Assembly: GCA_015680685.1 (NCBI GenBank)
Contig: MNCI01030164.1
Coordinates: 316,678-352,641 of the forward strand
Direction: 5' to 3'
DNA from: Gnetum montanum
Taxonomy: Eukaryota; Streptophyta; Gnetopsida; Gnetales; Gnetaceae
Length of the DNA: 35,964 bases
The position numbers and the translations under genes are program-made. The notes beneath the pieces were generated by a model. That model saw only the letters and a list, made by a program, of their open reading frames with translations. It ran no database searches and was not told the DNA's origin. Shown piece by piece: positions 10,781 through 21,242 of the stretch (positions are counted from its first letter, which is position 1; each line of letters begins with the position of its first letter).

Positions 10781-11907
10781 TGAGGATCATAGAACATAGA
10801 AGGGAAGGGATGAATAATTTTCCCAAATCAAAAATTCAATAATATAATTTTACACATCAAATTTACATGGTTCCCCAACTTGGGTACTCCACACTCAAAT
10901 GGTAGATCACTTGCACACCTCCAAACTTTGTTTCCCTCAAAATGTGGTTTGAAGGATACCACACCCTCGACAAGCTCTAAGCTTTGCTCTAGAGTGATTC
11001 AACACCATGAATCCACTCAACCTTACAATGTCCCAACAAGCTTAGAATATTGTTTCCAGGATCCCACAACCTTTACAAATTAAACTCTGCTCTAGAGTAT
11101 TGTGATGTTACACCAACACTCAATCCTATAAGATCCCAACAAGCTTAAGGATGATGCCTTCTCACAAGAAGTACATCAACCTCACAAGGCAACAAAAGAG
11201 AAGCAAAAATTACAAGGAAAGGATGCAACTAATTTGCTAGTCCTTGCACTTTGAGGTCTAGCATAATTGATCACTACAATAGTACAATAGAGAGTACAAT
11301 GAAGCACATAAGTATAATAAAATAATATGCATAAGGATTACTTGATGTTAACACTTTCTTGCACATTAAAACTTGCACATTCCTCAAGAGAATGAATTCT
11401 TCTTATAGACTTGATGCTTCCTCAGAATTAATGCAATGACTATTTGATGGCTAGGGGAGATGTCTTCTTCGAGATTGGGATGTCTCACTATTTAGACCTA
11501 AATTCAAGGTAGACGTCTCATACCCAAGCGAGATGTCTTCTAGGAGATGTCTACATGTACATGTCTTATCCTAATGATAGAAATCTACTATTTTTCCAAG
11601 ATGTCTTCTCTAGTTCTTTTGTACTTCAACCAAGATGTCTTATACTTCTTGTAGACATATTCTTATTTTTCAAACTCTTCTTCTTGAGGCTTCCTTTCAT
11701 TGATTTGGCTCATCCATGTTTTTGGAAACTTCTTCATTTTTCTATAGTCTTCATCTTTGTCCTTACTCCTACTTAAGTCCTTCTAGTCTCCACTTTCACA
11801 TCTCTTTGTAGATGTCATTTCTTGGACACTCCTTATGATCTCCATGTTCTTGTCTTATAAACACAACAATCACACAAACATCCTTGTTCTTTATTTTCCT
11901 TAAGGTT
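10781..11907 (-). repeat. 5' LTR of the copia element (copy B), main part
   Basis: It starts TGAGGATCATAGAACATAG on the plus strand and aligns with copy A at roughly 84% over about 450 hand-compared bases. It is cut at 11907 by the gypsy element; its last 22 bp lie at 25208-25229 after the duplicated AGGTT. It carries five octamers AGATGTCT (11458-11640). Total about 1149 bp. Confidence 0.88.
11903..11907. repeat. Target site duplication of gypsy element 1, left (AGGTT)
   Basis: AGGTT abuts the TGATGAAGC start of the 5' LTR and recurs at 25203-25207. The undisturbed site is visible in copies A (CCTTAAGGTTTTGACATACC) and C (CCTTAAGGTTTTGGCATATC) of the same copia LTR. Confidence 0.88.
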
Positions 11908-12815
11908 TGATGAAGCATCTAGTCACTGTGTCGACTAGGCCACGTCAACAAATCCTCGTTAACATGGCTGCATTGACATGACCCCATCGACATGATCCCA
12001 TCGATGCATCTTTCCAAGCATTGACATGGCCTCGTCAATGTAGCGTCCATTTTTTGCTATAAATGTGCATGCACCTACCACATTTATGGCACCTTTTGTT
12101 TAGGTGGTAGCGAAGCTCTTGTAGTTTTTCTCTGTGAAAGTTAGAATATTTCCCAAGTGTCCACAGCAGGAGTTTGAAGTGTATGGCTCTTTATTCGAGT
12201 GCTAATGTACCTAAGCCCATTGGCATAACCGGTAATCAAGACGAGCTTTTTGAACATTCCTTGAAGCACTTGGATTAAACTACTTAAGCATTAAAATATT
12301 TTAACATTTTAATGTTTTAATAATTCTAAAAGCTTTTATTATTATTGCTTTAGAGTTATAGTCCTTTTTAGAGTTTATGAAAACCATAAGCACAACTATC
12401 TTGAACTTATATCTAACACTTGGCAACCTAGTGACACCTAACATCTGGTAACCCGGTAGTGGTTAGGACATGCTCAAGTTGTGCATGGAGCATGGGATCG
12501 GTTGTTTATGCTAGGGATAGTTAACCAATAGAGTAGAGCAATCATAAAATTATATAGCCTTTCATTTCCTACACTAGAAGAATTAGACTTTAAAGATAAA
12601 AAGAACACTTATAAAAATCATTTGCCTCAATCTCACTCAACCATCTCTTTAGAATATCATAAGTGAGGTTGGGAAGATAATGACTACTCCAACTGAGGTT
12701 TTGCTAGCTAGAATTCTATGTACATAAGTGCTTGTAGTCTTTGAAATTCAACCGAGTTGCACGTGAACGCTCATGATTTGTATGGTTGGGCATAGGGGTA
12801 ACTCATCGCTCATCA
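11908..12815 (+). repeat. 5' LTR of gypsy element 1
   Basis: Starts TGATGAAGCATC and ends CGCTCATCA (TG...CA). It aligns with 24324-25202; the 908 versus 879 bp difference comes mainly from extra short GACATG-type repeats near 11945-12010. A TATA box TATAAAT lies at 12058-12064, preceded by CATTGACATGGCCTCGT (12019-12035). Confidence 0.92.
12019..12064 (+). promoter_or_regulatory. U3 promoter core of gypsy element 1 (motif plus TATA)
   Basis: CATTGACATGGCCTCGT at 12019-12035 is followed by TATAAAT at 12058-12064. A 17-nt motif differing at one base precedes the internal TATA box at 20838. In the 3' LTR the TATA has decayed to TATACAT (24443-24449). Confidence 0.6.
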
Positions 12816-12816
12816 T

Positions 12817-12834
12817 TGGCACCATTGCTAGGGA
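12817..12834 (+). other. Primer binding site of gypsy element 1 (tRNA-Asp type)
   Basis: TGGCACCATTGCTAGGGA starts one base after the LTR. The expected complement of plant tRNA-Asp, TGGCGCCGTTGCCGGGGA, differs at four positions, all G-to-A or C-to-T and all at CpG sites. tRNA-Asp priming is common in Athila/Tat-type elements. Confidence 0.8.
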
Positions 12835-12977
12835 CTGTTAGTCTTTCATGCACTATCTAGCCTTAGCAAGTTCATCACTTACCCTATTGGAACAGACCCA
12901 TTATATTAAAATCTACTAACACTAGGCAACTTAGGTAAGGGTAAGGCACACCAAGTTATTTTTTGTTTAACACTAAT

Positions 12978-15450
12978 ATGTCTTCTTCTCACGAGTGAGA
13001 CAAATCCAACCCACAAGTACCCTAGGAATGTCAGGTGATATATACTCATTCAAATGAGTATATACCCAAATTCACCTTCATCTTGCATAAGGATGAGTAG
13101 ATACGATGATAGGCAATGGAGGGCAACATTATATTACCCCTTGATCAATCGATTCCTGGAATGCTACTCCAAACTCTCACCAAATTGGCCACTCAAGACT
13201 GAGTTAAGAAGTACATGATGGAGGATCACAATTATCGGGACTATCATCCGAATGGGGCATAGTGTAAGTAGGACCTGTTGTAGGCCAAACACCATGAACA
13301 AGTAAAGGGCAAATGGTCCAATAACCCTTTGTCTCTACCAGCCCAACACGATGATGAGGGACCTGTCCCTTGTGGTTCCCATTCTTCTACATCTCTACCC
13401 CTACATCAAAACATCTGATCCATCATACAAAATAGAGGTTCAAGTGACCAGGAGTTCTAGGATGCTGAGGGATCTCCCAAAGGAGATCATGGCAAAGGTG
13501 AAGATGGACATGATGGTCAAGGCCATCGTCATGGAAGAGGAGGTGATTGACATAGTGGGGGTGACAGTCCCTCCCCCTCTGCTCATTCCCCTCTTTCCAC
13601 CTTAGCTTCATTAGGTTCTAAATCTAACCACAACTATTGTAGGAGGGATCATGATGATGATGATTGAAGAGGCCAATGAGGACAATGTGACTGAGAGTGT
13701 GAGTGGTCACGGGAGGATCACCGTCATGAAAGGAGAGTTAGCAGAGACCATCACAGATACCATGGCCATCATTAGGATCATAACTTTGATGAACCACTAG
13801 TTGCCACTCAAATCATGCTCAACATAGCAGAGGTAGTTCACATACCTACCAGGAATTTGTGGGATAGTCAAATCAAATGCCTTGATATGAACAACATTCC
13901 CAAGTTTGAAGGGGGATATAACTGTGATCTGTAGACTCACTTACAAGCATTTCATGATTCCTGCATCCTACATAATATTGAAAATGAATGGCAGAAACTC
14001 AAGCTATTCCCCTGAACACTCATTAAGGAGGTAAAAAGATAGTACTGGTCTTTGGAGCTAGAATCAATCAAGTGATGAAATATGATACTGGAGCTCTTCA
14101 ATGACAAATACCAAACTTACTCCAGGGTGTCTAATTTGAGATGAAAAATCTAGAGGTGGAAACAAGGTAGCCATGAGCCCTGAGATGTAGCCATGAGTAG
14201 ATATTACTCATTGTTGCACTGATGCCCTACTCATAGCTACTCTTAGCTGGAGTAGCTCTGCCATGTCATAGATGGGTTCTATTTTGAAACAAGAAGGACT
14301 CTTGGCATCTACGCTCAAGGATGGCTATCAGAGTTAAAGGCTCATCAGCTTCAATGATTAATTAAGCAAGTAGCCAAGGAAGAGGGAGAACTACCAAAAT
14401 GAGAAAATGTAGAGGAATATAATCGAGACCCTTCCATCTAGAAGAGAGAGGTTTGATTTTGTGAAGATGAGGAGGATTCATCTCTGGATGCAGTGGTGAA
14501 TGGGAAAAATTTACCCATACAAAAGATCACTTCTAAAATTTCGGCCAAGGTTGATAAGATGTGGGATTCTTTGAATAAAAAATTCCAAAGTGTTCTAAAA
14601 ATTGTCGAAGAATCTAAAGAATAGAGTAATGATCAGGATCGACAAAAGAGAAAAGAGGTTGAACATGCCTATCACAAAGGTAAGGGTAAGGTTGCTACAG
14701 TAGAATAAGTGGTGAACTTAGACACTAAGGAAGATGATGGATGTGACATATGCCAGTATGAACATCCTAAGGGATGTTGCCCCATGGTGTCACATCTATA
14801 AGAATCTACAGTGTACACCCTAAACCCTTACTTAGCAAAAAGGAAAATACTCTAGAGATTGCCTTACCCCCAAGGCAATTCTAGGCAGTTCCACCAACAA
14901 CAGGGATATTATCCAAGTGGGGCTCTGCTATAATCGTATGAGCACTACCAATAATGGCAACACCCATAGTCATGGGGGATGCCACTCCCAAGGCAGCAAT
15001 ACCCTTACTAGTAGCTAGACCCTTATGGGTACTACGTTTAGTAGCTAATCTTCCCACAGGACTCTTCTAGTCATGCAACCTTCCAAAATCATTACTACCC
15101 TCCAAAATACTTTTGGGCCCAATCTTTGTCACCTAAGGGGAAAAACCCACATCTGCACTATCCTCCACCACCTCCTTCTACCATACCTATCCATTAGCCC
15201 TCAACTCAGCTACCTTCCACTCCGCCCATGGAGGGAGAAATACCTCCATAGCCACAGCAACATAATGCCACAAGGGTCATCAATCTACAACCAACTCCCT
15301 AGCTGAGCGAGTTAAAATCAAAATCATGGAAATGTTCTTTTTTTAGCTTAATAACCTAAACACACCATCACACTCATTTGTGGCCAATGCCCTTACATCT
15401 CCAACTACCTCTGACACTCAATCATTTGAGCAACCTTCGAACCAAACACC
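12978..15450 (+). pseudogene. gag: Ty3/gypsy gag of element 1
   Basis: Structural protein of the particle. ATG at 12978 opens MSSSHE, and the same frame carries the later landmarks. After a His/Arg/Asp-rich stretch (about 13620-13800) comes the Retrotrans_gag-like core with NNIPKFEGGYNCDL (from 13893), LQAFHDSC, KLKLFP.TLIKEVKR.YWSL and LELFNDKYQTYSRV. Near 14742-14780 lies CDICQYEHPKGCCP, a compact CCHC-like knuckle (CX2CX3HX4C). The C-terminal part (to about 15300) is Pro/Gln-rich. Many stops interrupt it, almost all TAG, TAA or TGA in places where CAG, CAA, CGA or TGG would fit. The gag/pol boundary is not visible because of decay. Confidence 0.8.
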
Positions 15451-15549
15451 TTCCAATGTGCAAACTATCATGTTAACACATACTGTGATGGATTAGATTA
15501 AGGTGGGTCATTTTCCTTGAAAATTGGCTGATCCAAGAAGCCCCCTCAT

Positions 15550-15850
15550 ATACCTTCAGGTAGCAAGGAACTAGCCATGCAAAGCTCTTTTAGATTTAGG
15601 GTCAAGTATCAACCTAATTTCACATGATATGTATAAGACTTAGAACCTATCCTCGTTGAAGGAGAGCAACATTTGGCTTAAGTTAGCAGACCAATCCATT
15701 ACCGTTCCCTTGGGATTGGTAGAAGATATTGTGACCATTGCTTGTGGCTGGTCCTACCCTACTGATTTCTTGGTGATCTAGGTTGATAACTACAAGGGGG
15801 AATTCCTAATTATAATGTAAAGAGCATGGCTCAGCATGGTGGATGCACAT
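15550..15850 (+). pseudogene. pro: Aspartic protease domain of gypsy element 1
   Basis: Would cleave the gag-pol polyprotein. The second frame reads PCKALLDLGSSINLISHDMYKT, with the catalytic D-L-G-S at 15593-15604, followed by NIWLKLADQSITVPLGLVED and a YPTDFLVI strand. This order (ALLDLG(A/S)SINL, then LADRS, G..EDV, P.DF.V) is the usual retropepsin of Athila/Tat-type polyproteins. Stops lie before the site (TAG for a likely Trp) and after MYKT. Upstream sequence from 15450 is poorly conserved. Confidence 0.8.
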
Positions 15851-16329
15851 TTGGGGTCCAGCATCTCTTCCTTGAAATTTCCAAAGAAAATTCCTTTGGG
15901 ACGATTGAGAAGAAGCATGTCCCATGCATCGTGTACAATGACTTCAGGTGAAACTATGTGTAGTAACTTTGTTCTGTTGAGTGGACATCCATTCAAATGT
16001 GTAGTCGGTGTGCCAAAGAATCACAAATTCAATGATGCCTATACACAATAGCCACTAATTAAGAAGGCACCCAGTGGCTGACATCTGATTCTAATAGTGG
16101 CACCCTATGCATGGAACCCTCTAAGAGCCTAGTATGTACCTATATGGGGAGCATAGATGAACTAGAACAGGTCCATCAGCAACTTTCCACTACTAATGAT
16201 GCTACCAATTGGGGAAAGCTGTAGTTCCTTGAAAGCTTTAAACAAGAGCCCCTAGAACTAAAGCCCTTACCGGTCAATCTGGAATATGCATTCTTGCAAA
16301 ATGGTAAGCCGATAATAATCAATGCCACT

Positions 16330-17345
16330 CTTGCTCCTGAGAAAAAGAAGAAGTTTCTAAGGATGGTGAACAAGTGGTTGACTGCCTTGGCATAGTCATA
16401 TCCTAAGTTAATGGTGATTGATCCAAGGGTATGCCAACATCAAATCTATATCGACCCTTCCATGAAGCCACGATGACAACCACAAAGATGATTGACTACC
16501 AAACTTAAATAGATTGTCAAAGATGACATTGAGCAATTGTTGAAGGTGGGATTCATCTACCCAATTGTAGATAGCGAGTGGATCAACCCACTTATTATTG
16601 TGCCAAAAAAGGATCACAAATGGAGAGTTTGTATCAATTTTCGATTACTAAATATAGCAACCTTTAAGGATCATTTCCCACTTCCATTTGTGGACCAGGT
16701 GTTGGATACCATTTTGGGGCATTATTATTATAGCTTCGTAGATGGTTATAATGGCTATAACTAAATCTAGATTGTGCCAAACGACCAAGCCAAGACAACA
16801 TTTATGAGTCCTTAAGGGACTTTCGCATATAGGAAGATTCCCTTTGGCCTGTGTAACGCACCCATAACCTTCCAATGCATTGTCCTTAGCATCTTCTAGC
16901 AGCAAATCAACAATGGTGTAGAAGTTTTTATGGATGAATTCTCCACCTATGGGGTAACATTCAAGCAATCCTAGACCACCTTGAGCAGGTTTTGAAGTAA
17001 TGTGTAAGAACTAACTTACAACTCAACTGGCAAAAGAGCCATCTAATGGTCCAAGAAGGCATTGTTTTGGGGCATCGAATTTCACAAGCAGGGATTAGAG
17101 TGGATCCTGAGAAAATCAAGGTTATCCAAGGAATTGCCAGTCAGCTAGAAACTGTAAGGGATGTCCAGTTGTTCCTTGGACACACTGGTTACTATCAGCA
17201 CTTCATCGAGAACTTTTCAAAGATTGCCAAGCTATTGGTGGAGCTGACCAAGAAAGATGCCCCATTTGTTTGGACTAGGGAATGTATATCTATCTACATT
17301 CCAAATGCTAAAGTAAAAACTTATAGAGACTCCAATTCTATGAGC
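16330..17345 (+). pseudogene. pol: Reverse transcriptase domain of gypsy element 1
   Basis: Copies element RNA into DNA. Landmarks in order: VIDPRVCQHQIYIDPSMKP (16414-16470), DIEQLLKVGFIYPI, WINPLIIVPKKDHKWRVCI (16579-16640), DHFPLPFVDQVLD, YYSFVDGYNGYN (16726-16762), RKIPFGLCNAPITFQC and the catalytic box VFMDEFSTYG (16924-16950). The box should end DD, so the second Asp is now Glu (GAT to GAA). A frameshift near 16960-17000 moves the thumb and connection to another frame, where HLMVQEGIVLGHRIS, GIRVDPEKIKVI and LFLGHTGYYQHFIENFSKIAK follow (17040-17230). Stops are mainly CAA/CAG type. Confidence 0.92.
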
Positions 17346-17349
17346 CCTT

Positions 17350-17733
17350 GATTGGTCCAAACTATTTCACATCATGAGGGATGCATCTAATTATGCATTG
17401 GGAGCCATGCTCACATAATTGGATGATCAAAAGCACCCATATTACATCCATTGTGCAAGATGTAGTATTGTGGGTGCTCAGCTATATTACACCACCACCA
17501 AAAAGGAGTTAATGATAGTGGTATTCACCTTGGAAAAGTTTCACCACTATGTGCTCAGATACAAGGTGTTTGTGCATACGGACCACAGTGCCATTCAATT
17601 CCTTATGAATAAACCAACAGTGAGTCCTCATATCATATGGTGGCTCGTGATCCTTCAAGAATTCAATCTTACTATGGTAGACAAAAAGGTAATTGAGAAT
17701 GTGGTGGTCGATCACTTGTCTCAGTTACGATGA
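17350..17733 (+). pseudogene. pol: RNase H domain of gypsy element 1
   Basis: Removes RNA from the RNA:DNA hybrid. In the first frame: MRDASNYALGAML (the first catalytic Asp kept, from about 17375), then AQLYYTTTKKELMIVVFTLEKF with the catalytic Glu context, then VFVHTDHSAIQFLMN with the TDH Asp, and ENVVVDHLSQLR at the end (17695-17733). One TAA sits after AML where CAA fits. It is the best-preserved domain of the element; the frame is open from 17419 to 17733. Confidence 0.92.
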
Positions 17734-17829
17734 AATAGCACAGAGGAGGAGAGCCCACTCTCTAACCAGTTTCCACATGAACTCCTCTTTGTTGTAGCAG
17801 TTGCAAAGGAGGCTCCCATAGAAGTGAAT

Positions 17830-19179
17830 TGGTTTAATGACATCCTTACCTATCTTCTTACACAAGAGCTACCAAAGGAGTTGGATCATTGAAAGAATCA
17901 ACAATTTATTCACAGAGCCAAGCACTTCATGGAAATTAATGGACACCTTTACAAGGTGTGTGTGAATGGCTTGGTTCAATGGTGCATCCCTGATGCAGAT
18001 CAATTATGCATTCTCTAAGATGCTCATAAGTGCCCTTGTGGGGGCCATTATGCAGGAAGGGGCACAACCATTAAGATCCTACTCACAGGATACTACTGGC
18101 CTACACTCTTCAAAGATGCTCAATGGTTCATCTACTCCTGTGATCAATGTCAAAGAGATGGTTGGATGATGACAAGAATGGAGGGACCTCAATAGTAGAT
18201 TCAGCCACTCAAACCCTTCAACATTTGGGGCATCAACTTCATGGGCTCCATCACACCCATGTCAAATGGGAAGGTGTACATCATTGTTGCGGTAGACTAC
18301 TGCATCAAGTGGGTAAAGGTGGTAGCCATCAACAACTATTCCTCAACCACAGCCACACAGTTTGTTCAACAACAAATCATGAACAAGTTTGGAGTGTTAC
18401 ATGCACTCATTTCAAATAATGGAACTCACTTTATCGGCACTACCTTTCATAAGCTCATGCAGCATTTGGGAGTAGAACATAAACTAACAACACCCTATCA
18501 CCCCTAAGCCAATGGGCAAGCTGAAGTCACAAACCAAGAGATTACAAAAATCCTAACTAGAACGATTACCAAATATAGGAGGGATTGGAGCACAAAACTT
18601 AATGATGTCCTCTGGGCCTACCGCTCAACCTAGAAACTTCCTATAGGCTACTCCCCTTACAAGTTGGTGTATAGAAAACTACCAATGCTCCCAATTCAGG
18701 TAGAACTCTGAACACTATCCACTACAAGTGAATGAAGTCTTGACTTATCCCTAACACAATAAGAACGGCTCATCAAATTGAATGTGCTAGATGAGAATTG
18801 GTTAGTAGCCCTATCATCAAATGAGGTGCATAAGGCATATAACAAACAATGTCATAACCTTAGGATTTAGAAGGTAACCTTTCAACATGGAGATAAGGTT
18901 CTCTATTGGAACCCCACACATGTGCCAGAACAGACCAAATTTCAAACACTATGGGAGGGACCTTATATTGTTTCTAAGACCTTTCCATCCAAGGCCCTAC
19001 TCATACACAAACCTGAAGACCCAACAAAAACATAGTTGGTCAACATACAATAATTGAAACCCTTCCATGAACTACACCAAACCAATGTTGCTACCATTTC
19101 GTCAAATGGTCAACCATGTTCCATCTTTCGAATCTCCTCCTCCAAGCTTAGTCATGAGAGAGATTGCTACTCATACTAA
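17830..19179 (+). pseudogene. int: Integrase of gypsy element 1
   Basis: Inserts element DNA. The first frame carries the whole protein. The HHCC zinc domain has His codons at 18025 and 18046 and Cys codons at 18139 and 18148, with GYYWPTLFKDA between. The DDE core begins FNIWGINFMG: the first catalytic Asp is Asn (18235-18237). The second lies in ALISNNGTHF, where Asp is again Asn (18415-18417). The Glu is kept in GQAEVTNQEI (18523-18525). Both Asp-to-Asn changes are G-to-A transitions. Then come DWSTKLNDVLWAYRS, SPYKLVY and the C-terminal LWEGPYIVSK...ALLIHKPED and LVNIQ.LKPFHEL. No chromodomain follows. Stop at 19177-19179 or slightly further. Confidence 0.93.
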
Positions 19180-20754
19180 AATAGTTTTCCTAGCCTCTCA
19201 GGTCTTTTCTTTATTTTTTGTTTTACACATTTTTGTTTTACACCATCGTTCATACATTTAACATTTCTTACCTACTCTTTCTCTTTTTTATATATAAATA
19301 TATTTCACCTTTAGTTGATCTATTCCATTTAATTTTAGTTATTTCCCTCTATTTATTTTTGCTAATAAAGTTGTCTTATTGCCACAGGATGTGATGGTGT
19401 GATGGTTGCACCCAATATGGGTGTGCTTATTATGGGTTACCTATAATATCTAGTTCTTACCTTAGAATTTTGATTTTAGGAAACTAAGTTACACTTTATT
19501 TCATGCAACAAGCAGTGAGTCCATGACATCCAACCACTCACACTTTTCTATGGTGTCTCGGGATCAAGAGAAGTACAATAACTTTTCCATTAATCAACTC
19601 CAATAAATCTTTCACCTTAGTGGATTTTGAATTTGGGAAGGATCCAAGTGGTAAGGAATAGGGTGTGACTTCAAGGAGATATGGTGGACCACGTATCCCC
19701 CTATGATCTCTCATGCATTGTTGCCCTCAGGGATCCCTTTTCATTCCATGGCCATGAATAATAGGAAGCTGGCATGTCCTTACATGGTGTGGTTCCCATT
19801 TGAAAAAAGAAAAAAACAAAATAAAAAATAAAAAAGCTATGGGAATTCAAAGCACACCCCTTGGACCAAACAATCTATCCTCGCATGGTGTGGTTCCCAT
19901 TTTAAAAAAAATAAACACAATAATTGGAATTCAAAGCACATCCCTTGGATTAAATAATGGGCTACAAGCACTGGTTATGGGACTTGGAAGCCATGTTACC
20001 CAGATTTGATGGTCCGCTCTAACTAAGGCCCTTCCTCACTTCCTACTTCCCTTTCCTTCTATATAAGGAATGGGATTTGGTCTCTACAAGCATGTGTATG
20101 ACCTAAGTTAGTGGTTTGGTATTAGTCCATCACTAAGACGTCACTGGCCATGGTCAGTCTTAGTCCAGACCTGGAATGGATTCTTATCAAGTCACTTAAC
20201 CATATACTTCACAAAGGGACTATATCAATCTTGACCTCAACACTCCATTCCACATGCTCTCCCTCTCATCCATTGCTCTCCATTTCTTGCCTCACTATCA
20301 GTTTCTTGTTTTGATTATGTATCTTGGTTTGTTGGTACTTGTAAATCCTTTGGTTAGTTCTTAGAGGTACAAGTATTAACCCTCAGTAACCATTAATTAA
20401 CTATGGGACCAATGGACTCCTAGGCTGAGGATGTGCAAGGGCAACCAAGGCTAAAGCCTGCTATGAGGAGAACCCACTTGCATATCCATTGGTCTCACTT
20501 GTTAATCTCCTGCTCCTTTGATCTAATATGGAAACGATTTCTATGTTGCCCATCGTGAGGGTCTCCATCACCCAAGCTCCATCTTATGATGTTCTCCTAG
20601 ATTCAACTCTTATTTTGTGCTCGACACCCCTTCCACTTCATTTCATGATGTCCTCAGGTCTCTAAGCCCTTAATGACTCTAGTTTTATGCTAAAATTTAT
20701 AGATTCAGGCCTTTCCTTCATCGGTCAACGATGGTCAACGTAGCTAACTAGTTT
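19180..20754 (+). other. Non-coding spacer of gypsy element 1 between integrase and the third ORF
   Basis: About 1.6 kb in which I find no pol domain and no sustained frame. It has AT-rich parts (TTTTATATATAAATATATTT near 19290) and a 101-bp tandem repeat (19783-19985). The sequence may hold processing or packaging signals; none can be assigned. Confidence 0.5.
19783..19985. repeat. Imperfect 101-bp tandem repeat in gypsy element 1
   Basis: CATGGTGTGGTTCCCATTT starts at 19783 and again at 19884. Each is followed by an A-rich run and then GGAATTCAAAGCACA(C/T)CCCTTGGA. The second unit is shortened in its A-rich run. Confidence 0.85.
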
Positions 20755-20846
20755 CATTGACATGGCCCCGTATACACAATGACCTACATTTACATGGCCA
20801 TGTTTACACTACCTTATCGACGCAATGCCCAAACTACTATATATAA
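20755..20846 (+). promoter_or_regulatory. Putative internal promoter of gypsy element 1
   Basis: CATTGACATGGCCCCGT (20755-20771) matches the LTR motif at 12019-12035 in 16 of 17 bases, and GTCAACGTAGC just before it resembles GTCAATGTAGC of the LTR (about 12034-12044). A strong TATA box TATATATAA lies at 20838-20846. It is about 400 nt upstream of the third ORF, on the same strand. This suggests a second promoter related to the LTR promoter. Confidence 0.5.
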
Positions 20847-20992
20847 TTGCATTGTGCTTTAGAATTTTTTCCATTTTCCCATAACACTAGGGGAGTTTCT
20901 CAAGTTTTCCGTGTCCACTCTCCTTCTCGAGCAACTATCCTACCTACCGCTCATCCACATCTACCTGTTCTTTCACTCTTTTGCTACTAGAG

Positions 20993-21242
20993 GTATGTTC
21001 TACGTCATGGGGGCCCATGATTCTATATAATGTGACAATATGACTAACCCAAGACCTAACAATATAATGCTTCCTAGGGTTAATCAAAACTTAATGCACC
21101 CAAGGGTAATCAAAACACCTAGGGTTAATCAAATCTCAACACACTTGTCATTGTCATAGCCAAGCCATCATAAGAAGGTATCTTATTACCATTTTGGGGA
21201 AATACACACACATTTTAATTTTTGGTTATGTTGTGATTGCAG
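20993..21242 (+). other. Candidate leader intron upstream of the third ORF
   Basis: Donor AG|GTATGT at 20991-20998 and acceptor GTGATTGCAG ending at 21242, directly before ATG at 21243. The length is 250 nt. A CTAAC branch-like site occurs near 21033, early in the intron. Signals fit plant consensus; RNA evidence is lacking. Confidence 0.5.

Noticed and set aside
13351-13611. ORFs on both strands over the gag N-terminal region
   Set aside because: They are in other frames than the gag frame starting at 12978; the His/Asp/Met-rich readings come from GATGATG-like composition.
16408-16968. Minus-strand ORFs opposite the gypsy 1 reverse transcriptase
   Set aside because: Shadows of the RT reading on the plus strand, which shows the full motif order.
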